The notes under the pieces: model-generated
The model's input: the letters and a program-made list of their open reading frames with translations, nothing else
The model's database searches: none
Told to the model about the DNA's origin: nothing
Made by a program: the position numbers and the translations under genes
Source: Crambe crambe
Lineage: Eukaryota > Porifera > Demospongiae > Poecilosclerida > Crambeidae
Direction of reading: 5' to 3'
Length of the DNA: 64,000 bases
Assembly (NCBI GenBank): GCA_963924555.1
Contig: OZ004581.1
Coordinates: forward strand, 5,495,338-5,559,337
In this document: one piece after another, positions 44,148-55,143 of the stretch
How positions within the stretch are numbered: the first letter of the stretch is position 1
How the letters are laid out: each line of letters starts with the position of its first letter

Positions 44148-44630
44148 TTATATGTATTAGATAAGCTACAACTACTATTTTTAGCTTTACAGTGAGCATG
44201 ATAGACTCCATTGCTTGATAATGTGTCAGAGACAAGAGTCATGTAAGTGGTGGTTCCAACCAGAAAGCTCCACGGCATCAAAGCTGTAAATACTTACCAC
44301 AAGCACTTGGATAAGCCAAGCGCCCACAATTCACCTAGTGCCTCTATGACAAAAGGCTGTAGAAAACAATCTAGCTTGATTACAATTATTGGAGCATGCA
44401 TATTATGCACGCCCAGGCGCTACTATACACCTACCGTACATACGTACGCCTGGGGCATTTTGGAGTGTAGACATAGATATATATATCTACAATTTCAATG
44501 AGTCATGACCTGCAGAGTCAGCTTGCTCGCTGCGCTCGCTGGCTGCAATTAATCACCCACTAAAATTTAACACTGTATTATGTTATGGTATACCTATAGA
44601 TATTATGATTATAATGAATTATTTTAATAG

Positions 44631-44714
44631 ATCAGAATGCCACCTTATGGGATGTGATGACCCATAGTGCTAAGAAATTGCTTGTATCTGATGAGAAAAT
44701 GATTGAGAGGAGAG
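44631..44714 (+). CDS. Exon 1 seen of large unrecognised gene
   Basis: Acceptor ATTTTAATAG and donor GTAAAG, phases 1 and 1. It encodes 27 residues (QNATLWDVMTHSAKKLL, then SDEKMIERR). The leaving base joins the 45609 exon as an aspartate codon. The start of the gene lies further left and was not found. The same transcript appears to continue beyond the right edge. Confidence 0.5.
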
Positions 44715-44997
44715 GTAAAGAAAGAGTAATAAGCTATACTTCATCTGATAGTTACTGACCTAGTAGTATACTGGACCAATGTATAACTGAATTTTGATTG
44801 ATTTTGTTTCTCTTTCTTGCTGTATTCACCTACAAGGGGTCAGAAATTCAACACGTCCACATGGATGCACAGAACCTGGGCTCCACTCCAGCAAATGAAA
44901 TCAACATAGCTACAACCACTTTAGTAATACGTTTGTAGAAGTGTCTTGACTCCCCCAGTCAGTACTGTTAATTCTCTGACCTAACTGGTTTATAATA

Positions 44998-45290
44998 GTT
45001 AAAGGAAAAATATTTATTCTAAGAAAGGGATGGCTGTGTGCAGTTCAAAAAAGTTCAGCAACAAGAGAGTGAACTTAAGTCAAGTAACCCCTTACCAGGG
45101 TTTCAAATGCTCAGCCCCCCCCCCCCCCCTCCAAATTTTTTGGTTCATAAGGTTTATAATTATAGCTGTACTTTTATTTAAAGAAATGTAAAATTCTCCA
45201 CGTGGTTGGGGGCATCCCACACCCTCCCCCTCGCCGTGGCCATTCCCCCAAGGTGAAATTCCTAGATGAAACCCTGCTTACCCATCACAA
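44998..45290. mobile_element. Half palindromic MITE, interrupted at 45096
   Basis: 44998-45095 matches one arm of the 51651-51959 element (AAAATATTTATTCTAA, GTTCAGCAACAAGAGAGTGA, CAAGTAACCCCTTAC). The sequence then breaks and resumes at 45277 with CTTACCCATCAC. The missing piece between is the element at 45096-45276. Confidence 0.75.
45096..45276. mobile_element. Small TIR element nested in a MITE, 5-bp target duplication
   Basis: 181 bp with ends CAGGGTTTC and GAAACCCTG, flanked by CTTAC at 45091-45095 and 45277-45281. It contains a C run at about 45114-45129. It has the same CAG...CTG ends and target size as 42397-42742. Confidence 0.8.
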
Positions 45291-45300
45291 AAGCCTGTAC

Positions 45301-45360
45301 TTTTACCTATAGCAGTTTCTGTGAATTAACATCAAAATTATGCTGCCTTCAATAATAATT
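45301..45360. repeat. Half copy of the 1743-1982 MITE
   Basis: ACCTATAGCAGTTTCTGTGA and ATTATGCTGCCTTCAATAAT match the left arm of that element, with the other arm missing. Confidence 0.7.
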
Positions 45361-45608
45361 CCAGAGCTTTGGTGCGTTTCCCTCGAACTTATCAGTCTCT
45401 TGGAGCAGCTATTTGGAGCAATCTTGCCATAACCGTGTCACTTCTATCAAAAAGCCTGAATATAGCTAAAAGCTAGCTGGAAGACAGCAGGTTATATATG
45501 CAGTAGGTGTGGAGTCCAGGTTCTGTGCAAGAATGTAATTTTTAGAGCTAGGAATTAAGATCTGTTGATATGATCATTGTGATTCATTAATCTACACTCA
45601 TTACACAG

Positions 45609-45709
45609 ATAATCTTGCGAAAAAATTTCAGCGATTACTAAAGAGTCAGCAATTCTCTGGCCAAGTGATAAAAGAAACTGTTGATATTTTCGATGAAATG
45701 GAGAAAGAG
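45609..45709 (+). CDS. Exon of large unrecognised gene
   Basis: Acceptor CATTACACAG, donor GTATCG; phases 1 and 0, both fitting neighbours. It encodes 33 residues of amphipathic helix (NLAKKFQRLLKSQQFSGQVI then ETVDIFDEMEKE). No domain is recognised. Confidence 0.5.
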
Positions 45710-45955
45710 GTATCGTGCATTTTTTAAATCAATTATATACCCTCTAATTCATGACATACTTGCTCCAATCCAGTTACCTTTAAATGTTCCTTTCATGTTA
45801 AACACAAGAAACCTACTTTATTCATAACACTGGATCACACATGCCTGGCTACTCTATCACTGCAATCATAGTGTCTGTGCTATTAAATCATTGTTAGCTG
45901 CTAAAAACTCAATCTGGAGCATTTGAAAACATATTTCTCTTTTTATATTATACAG

Positions 45956-45991
45956 TCGTTGAATATCTTGTGGAAAAGGGATCAGAATTTG
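45956..45991 (+). CDS. Micro-exon of large unrecognised gene
   Basis: A 36-bp exon between TATATTATACAG and donor GTATGT, phases 0 and 0, encoding SLNILWKRDQNL. It is supported only by phase agreement and good splice sites. Confidence 0.4.
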
Positions 45992-46366
45992 GTATGTCCA
46001 GTTAGAGACCAGTGTGTGTGGTGAGCGGTAGTTTGCTAAAAGAGGTTGTCTAGACACTTTGATATCGCCAGTTGCCGGTTACCAGGGGAGAACCCAATCC
46101 AATCAACAATAAGCCAAGGATTTTGGTCCCATTAATCTCCCGACCCATGAAAGGAAGGGACCACTCCCACCGGTAGCATCAGAGATCAGAAAGGCTATTT
46201 CCTAAGGAAGCTGTTTCCTATGTGGGGATTGTAAGCTGCCACTTTGCAGATAGCCTCTTTGGTTATACCAAAAATTAATTTTAATGTTAACAGTAAGATC
46301 TTTTAGTACCACCATGTGCTGTATAATACTGATTCTTTTTACTATTTCATGGGTAATAATTCACAG

Positions 46367-46479
46367 AGTACATTTGAGCAAGATGGTGTTCCACAGTATA
46401 TCAACATTCTGGGAAATTTCTTTGACTATTTCACTAATACAAGACTCCTTCTGTGTCTAGCAATTATCAGTCGAATTAG
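46367..46479 (+). CDS. Exon of large unrecognised gene
   Basis: Acceptor AATTCACAG, donor GTATGG, phases 0 and 2. It encodes STFEQDGVPQYINILGNFF, then DYFTNTRLLLCLAIISRI, an alpha-helical and hydrophobic segment. The two split bases plus the next exon's first base give serine. Confidence 0.55.
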
Positions 46480-46826
46480 GTATGGAAGTTATTTCAGTCC
46501 CAGGAAGAAATAAAAATATTGGACAAATTCATTTCAATCTTTTTAACTGTACCGCTGATACAAGGTGTGAAGAGTTATAAAATGCAATGAAAATTTCTTC
46601 CTGGGAATACATATCAGTCAGTTTATCACATAATCCAATGCAGAGGTGAGAAGCAGTCTCTCTGGGAATCTCAATTATTCGAAAGATTCATGTGCAAGCT
46701 TCAAAAAAAATTTTCACCAAGGGAAATATCCAGCCATGTAAAAGACTTTTGCAGTGTGTAAGTGGATACGGTATCAAAAAATATAATGCAATATGCCTTC
46801 TTCTTTTTTTTTTTTTTTTTTGGCAG

Positions 46827-46957
46827 TGAAGATAACATGCATGAAATCTCAGCAGTGTTAATTGATGGAGCTACTCTAGTGTATCATGAATTATTGATGA
46901 CTACACCCGATAATTCTGAATGCTTGACAGAACATGTATCCAGGTTGATGTTTTGGT
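46827..46957 (+). CDS. Exon of large unrecognised gene
   Basis: A long T run and TTGGCAG precede the exon; donor GTAAGT is strong. Phases 2 and 1. It encodes EDNMHEISAVLIDGATLVYH, then ELLMTTPDNSECLTEHVSRL and MFW. The leaving base fits the exon at 53114, with about 6 kb of transposon-filled intron between, although further exons in that gap cannot be excluded. Confidence 0.55.
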
Positions 46958-47829
46958 GTAAGTGATTCCCATATAATAATATGATAGGAATGCTTATTCT
47001 ATCCAATGATCTGCACCAAAAATGTTACGAGAATAATTATACCTTTGCATAATAATTATAATAGTTAAATTCATGCCTATAAGGGCTGTACAGGATATAT
47101 TGCCTTCACTTTTGGGCATTGGGCAATAATGATAGCCATCATGTACAGCACGAGGGGGCATGCTTTAACTGTTTAAAACCTACAATGGAATTGTATTGGC
47201 TTCTGATATTGCCCTAGCCCTAGCCACATCCTGGGTAATATGAGTAATACCTCGCTCCTCCCTATGTAAATAATATCTGCAGTATCAGAGAGAGTGGTAG
47301 CTCTCTCTATGTAGGGACAACGTGCAAATGCCAGCGCGCATCACATAGACTAATACAAAAGTTTCCACACTTAGAATGATAATCCAGCCTACTACAAAGT
47401 GCAGACCAAGTTTCATGACCAGGGACCATACCGTTCAGAAATATGGCAAGCAGGTAAGTGGCTGGATTCTTCTTCTCTATTGTTGTTCTTCTTAAACAAC
47501 CATATCTCTCAAGCCACTCAAGCTACATCTATGATTTCTGGATAAATCCACTCCCAGTTATGATCTTTTCTACTCATTGATCCGATGTAAAAGAAGACAC
47601 TGCACACACAGCACTATACTATTGGAAGCCATTTTTTTATTGTGATCTCCTATCTGAAACCTCCTTTCCCAAGCATTCCTATCGTACCACCTTTTCTGGT
47701 CTTTCTGTGCCTGGGTCATGTTTGTGTGAACCAACTAGGACATATTTGCTAGCTTTTCTTGTATGATAAGGAAATACTCTCTGGAGATTACTTAAAAGCT
47801 TCCCAGGATTCCTTTAATACGCATGTCAA

Positions 47830-48235
47830 GAGGGCCATTGGACCTGCCTCCCATAACAAATGGGGAAAATCCAGTTGAAGCCTGTGGGACCTCCCGATAA
47901 GCAAACAACAATTAGGGTATGAGGCAATCCCATCTTCACAGGCAGCCCTTCATAACATAGCTTTGAGGGTCTGATTAAAATGTTCTACTAATCCATCTGT
48001 TTGGGGGTGATAGGGACTTGTTCTGATAGGGTGGATACTCAATAACTTGTACAATTCAGCCAGCAGCTTGGAAGTAAAGTTGGATCCTTGGTCTGTTAAA
48101 ATTTCCTTGGGCACCCCAACCCTACTGAAGAACTGGGTCAATTGCTCAGCAACATGCTCAGCATCAATTCAACGGCTTCAGGGTAACAGATGTCCAGCCA
48201 TAGGGATTATGTGCTAGTTTTAAGCATCAATTGTC
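47830..48235 (-). pseudogene. Integrase remnant of a second gypsy element
   Basis: On the minus strand the frames give WLDICYPEAV, DAEHVAEQLTQFFSRVGVPK, then EILTDQGSNFTSK and SPYHPQTDGLVEHFNQTLKA. The second Asp and the Glu of the catalytic triad are present with the canonical 35-residue spacing. The part after about 47950 continues in another frame with REVPQASTGFSPFVMGGR. It differs from the 32827 element in sequence, so it is another family. Frameshifts make it a remnant. It lies within the large gene's intron, antisense to it. Confidence 0.8.
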
Positions 48236-48261
48236 GGCACTGTAGTGGTAGGATCAGCTGG

Positions 48262-48671
48262 TACGGTCTTCATCATAAAAAAGTTCCCGTTGCGTTGCCG
48301 TACGTCTGTAGAACGCTCAAGCATTGTAAAAAAAACCGTGTGCGAATGCTGTATGAACGCAAAGCAGGCGTTTGCATTGAACAGCCAAATTAAACGTACG
48401 TAGTTGAGTTCGAAATTACTAAACGTTTTTACGATATGAAAGCACGCAGCAATTCCAGCAAAAAAGTTCATCAGCAGCAGATTGACAGCGAGATGACCTG
48501 CAGGCAGTCTCCGAGGAAGGCTTTGAGCTCTACGTAGCTAGATATCGACTTGTGCATGCTAGTGGTGGTACAATTTCTTCTGCCTTCATCGTGTCTGTAA
48601 AGTTTCATCACACTGACACTAGAACATCAGGGTGGTGTATGCTATAGCTAGCTGTAAGTGCAGAACTAGCT
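48262..48671. repeat. Dispersed 400-bp repeat, copy 1
   Basis: Closely similar to 55144-55560. Shared words: GGTCTTCATCATAAAAAAGT, AACGCAAAGCAGGCGTT, GAGATGACCTGCAGGCAGTC, TTCTTCTGCCTTCATCGTGT. Both copies lie in introns of the large gene, in the same orientation. Short frames on both strands keep some similarity between copies, e.g. GLHHKKVPVALPY on the plus strand. Confidence 0.8.
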
Positions 48672-49410
48672 ACGTAGCTAGCTAGCTCTAGTGCCAACAT
48701 AAGCTAGTCAGCTTAGAGAGATAGCTAGTCAGCCTAGAGAGATAGCTACGTATAGTTCTATAAGCTTTTAGGCTTAGGGTTACGTTTTGTAATAACATTT
48801 TTTCACCTACATACGTACATAGCTATGCTTCTTACCGTTTCTTCGTGAACGTCGAGTGGGCACAGGCATGCAATGTTTGATGTTAATGGTGTAGAAAATT
48901 GAACGCACGGGTGACTGTGTAGAAACTACAATGGTCAAGGCATTCAATGCCAGTCCTACATGGACGGAACGGGAACTTTTTTTTGCGGCCTACCGTATGT
49001 AGATGGTTCTGGTAGCTTCTCTCCCATTGACGATACTATAGTCTATCCTCTTCAAAGATATACCTGTCTTGTTGGGTTCACCTTCTCCATTGTTAGCTTC
49101 TCAGCAAGTGAGGGATCGCTTTATTGAAATTGCTTCAACTCCTAGGTTCTCTTCTCACTCTGGGTCATGCCCTTCCACCAGGATCGAATGATTAGCCAAG
49201 TATCTCGTCTTCCTCAATGTCAGATGTGGTTACTGGTTCAGTCTCGGGATCTGCTGGTTTAGGTTGTGCTCCATCTGCTACGTCCTTCTCCTTCTCATTT
49301 CTTTCTTGTCACTCGAGTTGCTTGGATCTGGCCCTTGTTATCACAGCCAAGTTATTAATGATCTGTAGTATTCTCTTGGGACTCCTGGAGAATGTCTCAA
49401 AACTCCTTCT

Positions 49411-49495
49411 GATATGTAGGTGAAGGATAAAGTGAGCATGGCGATCCCACACACAAGCACACCAGGCCACTCAAAATTTTGTGGATACACCCCTG
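49411..49495. mobile_element. Truncated CAGGGGTGTATCC element
   Basis: Matches the right end of the 43923-44147 element (GAT.CCACACACAAGCACAC, then GGATACACCCCTG). It interrupts the protease remnant of the second gypsy element. Confidence 0.65.
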
Positions 49496-50240
49496 AATAG
49501 GCATAGGGAAAGTGGATGACACTTCTGCTAACTTGAGTTTCCCACACCGATCTGTATTATGGTTAATGGACACCCTCCATGGCCACAACGTATTGACACT
49601 TTCCTGTTTCTGGCTTTCCTTGAACTAGGTCTCTAGCACATCGTCCAGAAGGATATTGGTTACTCTTCTGCCATCCACAGTTCTGGTTTTTCTTGAATCT
49701 GTCCTCATCCTGAGATGAAGTCTTGTCTTAATCATTCATGTACACTACATTGCTGGTTTGCAGCAGTAATAATGCCCCAGTTGTAGCATTGTATCTTTGG
49801 GTTTCTCATCCTTCACTTTCCCGTGCTTGATCTGCTGCTGCCTTCCTACATTCCTTAGCCATGTGGCCTTTCTTGCAATAGTGACAGGTGGTCACTGGCT
49901 CTCTGGGTGACTTCTAGTTATTGTTTTTAACTTACTTCCTAACTAAGGTGTATTCATCAGCAAGTTCTCCAGCCTTGAACGCTGTCTTAGGTCTCCGACC
50001 CAGTTATGAACATCAGTAGCTTGTTGCTCAGCTGCATGATTGTTACTTGTTCCAATGAAGCTTGCACACTCTCCACATGACTGATCCTTGATCCATTTCT
50101 TCAGAATATGCATGAGTAGCACTGCTAAATTCCCTGTAAGTCTCACTTGTGATAATTGTAATAATTGTAGTGTTATTACGTATACTGACGTACTATTATG
50201 ATGTAATAGAGAGATGCACGTGAGAGTGCGAACCATGCTG
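49496..50240 (-). pseudogene. Gag-protease remnant of a second gypsy element
   Basis: On the minus strand: a Gag-like segment ending GELADEYTLVRK (in one frame), a zinc-knuckle-like TCHYCKKGHMAKECRK at about 49870 with one residue fewer than usual between the second Cys and His, and a protease-like region with GRRVTNILLDD and KLKLAEVSSTFPMP. Several frameshifts and stops are present. Order and strand agree with the integrase remnant at 47830-48235, suggesting one decayed insertion. Confidence 0.6.
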
Positions 50241-50281
50241 ATTTTTGTGAATTTCAGAAGAAGCTCTGTATTTCTATATTA

Positions 50282-51064
50282 TTAAAGGGGGCTCCGACAT
50301 CCTGCCCACGCGCTTGTTATGCAGGTTGCTAGGGACTGATATCGAGACTAGCTTCCTAGATACATGAATTTCCAGCTTTAGAATGAACTGCTGAAAGCAC
50401 TGATCACTTCAGTTTTTGAAGATTTCCTAATCCCATCCGTAGCTATCTACCCCAGACCATGAGGAAATAACATGCCAAGTAGTACGGACTCTTCTGGATT
50501 TACTGGCGTCTGCAAGTATACTGATACACAGCCCCACCCCTGCCACACCCACTATATCCGGCAGGATGCTGATTCTTTCTACCATTGGTCGAGTGATCGC
50601 TCATGCCACGGTGAGGCGGCCCTGATCCTGGACTCAGGAGAGTCTGGCTCTCTCTCTCTCTCTCTCTCTCAACACTACACTTCGGACTCGTCTGGATCTC
50701 AACACCTCTTTGTACCGGAGGTCTACTAGCCCAGACTAGCTCTGGAGTTAGTCTCGCTCGGGCCAGACTCTTCCGATGACACTGGCTCTGGAATAGGCTC
50801 TGAATCTGGCGCTGGAAATAATTATAGATTGTCTACCTTATTTTTCTTCAGGAATGCTACTTCTACTAGCTATTATAGCTACATGCAATTAAATGAATTA
50901 TTTACTATTATTACTTTTCCTGCTTGTATGGCTCATGTACTACCTGCACAAAGTTGCATTCCTAACCTTCTTGTGGTTTTTCAGCTCGTTTTCCACAATA
51001 ATGATTTTGTTATTGTGCTTATATTTAGTTGCGTGCGCGCGTAGTCATGTCGGAGCCCCCTTAA
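50282..51064. mobile_element. TTAA-flanked TIR element
   Basis: TTAA followed by AGGGGGCTCCGACAT at the left; ATGTCGGAGCCCCC followed by TTAA at the right. The inner parts of both ends are GCGC-rich. TTAA duplications fit piggyBac or Kolobok superfamilies. The interior has an 85-codon frame (50472-50729) rich in Ser and acidic residues and a (TC)n run at 50652-50670, but no transposase motif, so it is probably non-autonomous. Confidence 0.7.
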
Positions 51065-51650
51065 GGCCATAATATTTTTAATAACATAATTATGTGTCAC
51101 ACACTGTCCTTGCAAGAAGTTTGCCTGAAACGCTGACGACAGGTTTCAGATCTTTGCAGTTTCCAGCTTCTTCTGTTGGCATTGCATTGTTAAAAACACT
51201 TCAATATCATTAGACTCAGTCAACTTCTGGAGTTTGACGTTGTTGCTGCTCCTGTTGAGCTATGTCCTCTCATCTGGTCCTACCCATGGTCTCGATCGCT
51301 CCGTCACATTGGCCTGCATGGCTCTTCTGTCCTTGAGAAGCATAGCTACCATGTTTTCCAGTGATTGGGGTTCTGCACCTAAGCCATTGCTCAGTAGTTT
51401 TGTCGTTCGGAATCGCAGTTTCTTCTTCCATCTCACTTGTAGGCAAGATGTCAAAGACTGGGACACAGAGAACTTATAGTTAATAGAGAAACTCAGAAAC
51501 TGGCAGGACTCCTCAGTCCAACACAAAACCTACTCGACACATCAAACAATAACACATGAGTGTACAAATTAAGCATCTAACACATACAGTGGGGAGAAAT
51601 ACCACACATAAACATAGAGAAGTGAGTTTAACTAATATGACACAGAATAT

Positions 51651-51959
51651 AAGTAAAGGAAAAATATTTATTCTAAATAAAAAGAGAAGTAGGGATGGCT
51701 ATGTGTGGTTTAAAAAAGTTCAGCAACAAGAGAGTGAACCTCAGTCAAGTAACCCCTTACCCATCACCAACTACGAGCCAACTATTCCTACTTCATTCCC
51801 ATGATGAGATATAAAGGGAGTCAAGTAGGAATAGTTACCTCATAGTTGGTGATGGGTAAGGGGTTACTTGACTGAAGTTCACTCTCTTGTTGCTGAACTT
51901 TTTTGAACCACACACAGCCATCCCTACTTCTCTTTTTTATTTAGAATAAATATTACTTG
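51651..51959. mobile_element. Long palindromic MITE, arms about 130 bp
   Basis: The left arm (GTTCAGCAACAAGAGAGTGA, CAAGTAACCCCTTACCCATC) is mirrored by the right (GATGGGTAAGGGGTTACTTG, TTCACTCTCTTGTTGCTGAA). Transcribed, it would form a long hairpin. A half copy is at 44998-45290. Confidence 0.85.
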
Positions 51960-52494
51960 TTCATCATCTTTTTTGATGTTATTTTATTATAGGCAACTGG
52001 ATGCTATCAAAAGTTGAAGTTCACATATTGTAGCTATGTAATTCATTGGAGATTTCATCGTAGTATTGTATGAGCCGAAATGAATCTGATCTGGAAGGTT
52101 TATACAGTTTATAATAAGATTGCCATTGACCTAATTTTGTATATAATTTTTAAGGCCTTTACTGATATGTACCTGATATACTGTTGCATCAAGGGTTGAT
52201 TCATAACCAGACTAGTGCCTAGGGTTTACGCTCTGAGCATCAAGAGACCAACACCAATAGAGAAAGCTAATGACAGATTCACTAGTCAGTTTTGAGGTCA
52301 AGGTCCAAGAATCACATGTACAGGGTGGGGCATAGAAATGTCTACCTTGTTGTAGGTTGAAAGCTAACAAGTTTTAAAATGATGTGCTATTTTGAACATG
52401 TCGATTTAAAGGTAAAGGATTATAGCGCAGTCATTTCTGAGTAGATTGGTATAAGAATTATAGCATTTGAATGAACCATTTATGAAATAATTTG

Positions 52495-52497
<3 letters not shown>

Positions 52498-52526
<29 letters not shown>
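52498..52526. repeat. (GAT)n microsatellite
   Basis: About nine perfect GAT units. Intronic. Confidence 0.9.
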
Positions 52527-52527
<1 letters not shown>

Positions 52528-53113
52528 TGACCAGATGAAAAGGGCGATTTTTGAAGTCGCTATAAAATGATACTGCTTTGTTCTCTGCTCTTTATATTTG
52601 AGTCCTAGCACATTGAAGGTGTTCTGTCTTCAGGTTAGGAGTTGCTGACTGCAGGAGGTAAGTATTCTGGAGTTATGAAAGAAAATATTAAGCACCATTC
52701 CAATGGAGCATCTGTGTCATCCCTACTTAGAGAATACTATCGTACTCTCTGATAACACTTAAGATACTTAGAGTTATGCTGTTCATGACAGTTATAGATA
52801 TACAGCACTTAGTCCTGCAAAAAATTTTTTAATAGAAACTTCGAATAAATTTCTAAGTTAAACTGATCAAAATAACATACATTTTAATTTACTAGCTAGC
52901 TACCTGTGACTTGCCTTCCCACTGGTTTTGGAAGCAAGAAACTACATTACATAGCTAGTTGATGGCAAAGGAATGAGTAAAAATGGCTCCCCTTCTCCTT
53001 TAGTCAAGCCATCTATTGTTCAAATTGAAAAGATGATTTTTAACTTGAGTTCTCTGCCCGATTTCTGGCCATATTATTAATAATTAACATTAATTTTATT
53101 ACTCCCACTTTAG

Positions 53114-53175
53114 CATCTATGATGAATAAGTTTGTTGATGGTAGACCTGTTGTTACCTGGAGGAACTTCTTAAAG
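53114..53175 (+). CDS. Exon of large unrecognised gene
   Basis: Acceptor CCCACTTTAG, donor GTTAGT, phases 1 and 0. It encodes SMMNKFVDGRPVVTWRNFLK, preceded by a split serine codon. The phase agrees with the 46957 donor. Confidence 0.5.
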
Positions 53176-53267
53176 GTTAGTCTGCTCTGGAAATCTCATG
53201 GTGTACTTTTGGATTCACGTCCTAATAATTTGATTAGTGTATTGGGCAAGTGTTAATGTCATTCATG

Positions 53268-53430
53268 CTTCAGACCCTTGCAACCATGCAGGGGGCTGGC
53301 AGTAATCATCTATTATTCATGTCAATCCATTTTCTAGACACAAAATAAACTATCACAAGTACAAGCACTGTATGTCTGAAGTCTCAGCTGAAGTGATATG
53401 GCTTGGGGTGGGTTGACCAGAAACATGAAT
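53268..53430. repeat. Dispersed repeat, sibling of 960-1165
   Basis: Contains CACAAGTACAAGCACTGTAT and GGTTGACCAGAAACATGAAT like the copy near the left edge. Confidence 0.6.
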
Positions 53431-53846
53431 ATCACTGACCTTGCCAATGAAACTGATGCTGTATTACCTGCACATCATATTATCACCTATCAATATGAGT
53501 GCAGAGGAAGCTCTATAGATGTATCTTTCTATCTATCTCTGTCAAATTGGCTCATAGCCTTGGGAGGCTCAGCCAAGCATGCTTAGCATAATACTATAAA
53601 TAGAAGTTAATATCATAGTACTGAAATGGCCCCTCCCCTGAAAGAAACCCTATATATGTAGCATATGGTTAATTTTTGTGGATTTTTTGGCAATAGTTAT
53701 ACATGAACAGGGAATTTATATGGTTCACATACTTTTTGGAAAAACCATAAATTTTTTTATCCCACAACAAATTCATTCTATACTATATTTTTTTAAATTC
53801 ACTATACACTGTAGTTTCCAATAATAATGTATATTTTTTATCATAG

Positions 53847-54025
53847 GACATAAAGTGGAAATGTGTCACTGAAGATTCCATAGAAATGTATCTGGATGGA
53901 ATTATGGATGGCTTTGAACATGAGAAATGTCTGGAAAACTACAGTGGGAAGTTTTGTTGTGATGATGAGAGTGTGATTGAATTATTCTGCCCTGAGGGGG
54001 AAGCTTTACATTTCCCTAATTTAAG
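53847..54025 (+). CDS. Exon of large unrecognised gene
   Basis: Acceptor TTTTTATCATAG, donor GTAATT, phases 0 and 2. It encodes 59 residues: DIKWKCVTEDSIEMYLDGIM, DGFEHEKCLENYSGKFCCDD, then ESVIELFCPEGEALHFPNL. It is rich in Cys and acidic residues. The five Cys do not form an obvious zinc motif. This is one of the best-supported exons of the gene. Confidence 0.6.
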
Positions 54026-54649
54026 GTAATTATGTGCTAAAAAGTGGCTGTAGGATAATAGGATGAGAGCAAAGCAAACCCACATGCTAATCATATTAAT
54101 TTCACTATTGATGAATACAGTAGAAATCAATTGTTTACATGCACAATATGTACATGCATAATGGACACCAGTTAATGAGTCAAGATCTGAGCATCAATCA
54201 GCTCACTTAAATAGCTACTATACTGTGACTGCAGGAAGCCTAGCCAGGTTGGCAAAGATAGAAACAAGCAAGGGGCCTGTTAGGGATACCCCCCTAACAG
54301 TTACATAGGACAGAATGCAGGACATGGACAAACAACATTAACACGTAATCAACACACAATCATCACATTTTGAGTTAAGCTTTATGTTCATCCTCACATG
54401 ATTCTATGATTATATAATCTTGCAATTATAAGAGAGCAGATTCATTCTTTTGTTTTCTGGTTCACTTTTGTTTGAAGAAAAAAACTTGACTCTTGTTAGC
54501 TTCATAGCCAGTCGACAAGTGGACCCATTGTGATAGGGGCAGTAGATCCCTAACAGGGCCGGAGACTGCTAGGCCAGTGAAGAATGCAGGATTGCAGCAA
54601 GCCTAGATGTCATAGGAAAAGCAACTGGAATGACTAAATCCTTGCCTGC

Positions 54650-55085
54650 CCCTTGAGCAATTTGACCATAAAAAACAAACTGGAACATGCCTGCCCCTTC
54701 CCTCATTCAGTCCAAACTTAACAGCCTGCTTGCCACTCCTTACTGCTTGGGCCTGCCTGCCACACCCTCACTCAGCCTGATGATTTAATACTTCTCGTTC
54801 TAGTGATTCAACTATTTAAAAGACAGGAGCATGCTTGCCCCTTCCCTCACTCAGCCTGAACTTATGGAATTCCACCCAAGCAACTACTTTCCTACTTAGG
54901 GCCTGCCTGCCACACCCTCACTCAGCCTGAGTGATTTAATTCATAAAACATGCTAGCTCATTCCATGCAGCTAGCTCTGCCTACTCTGCACTCTCACTGA
55001 TAATGTTTGGGCATATTTGCCCATTCCTTCACTCAAGCCCAAGTAATTAAAGCTTGGGCATGCTTGCCAATTCCTTCACTTAACC
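54650..55085. repeat. Degenerate tandem array, CCTGCC...CTCACTCAGCCTGA units
   Basis: At least six imperfect copies of a motif around GC(C/T)TGCC..(T/A)CCCTCACTCAGCCTGA, at irregular spacing of roughly 45-100 bp, with two higher-order units starting at GGGCCTGCCTGCCACACCCT (54749, 54899). Intronic. Confidence 0.65.
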
Positions 55086-55143
55086 TGCCTCCTAGTGACG
55101 TTCCTGCGCATGCGCCTACACGTTACTATTATTATTTTCGCAA

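Noticed and set aside
44825..44900. Possible exon after ATTCACCTACAAG
   Set aside because: It gives an in-frame stop quickly and has no donor; the 44714 to 45609 junction already agrees in phase.
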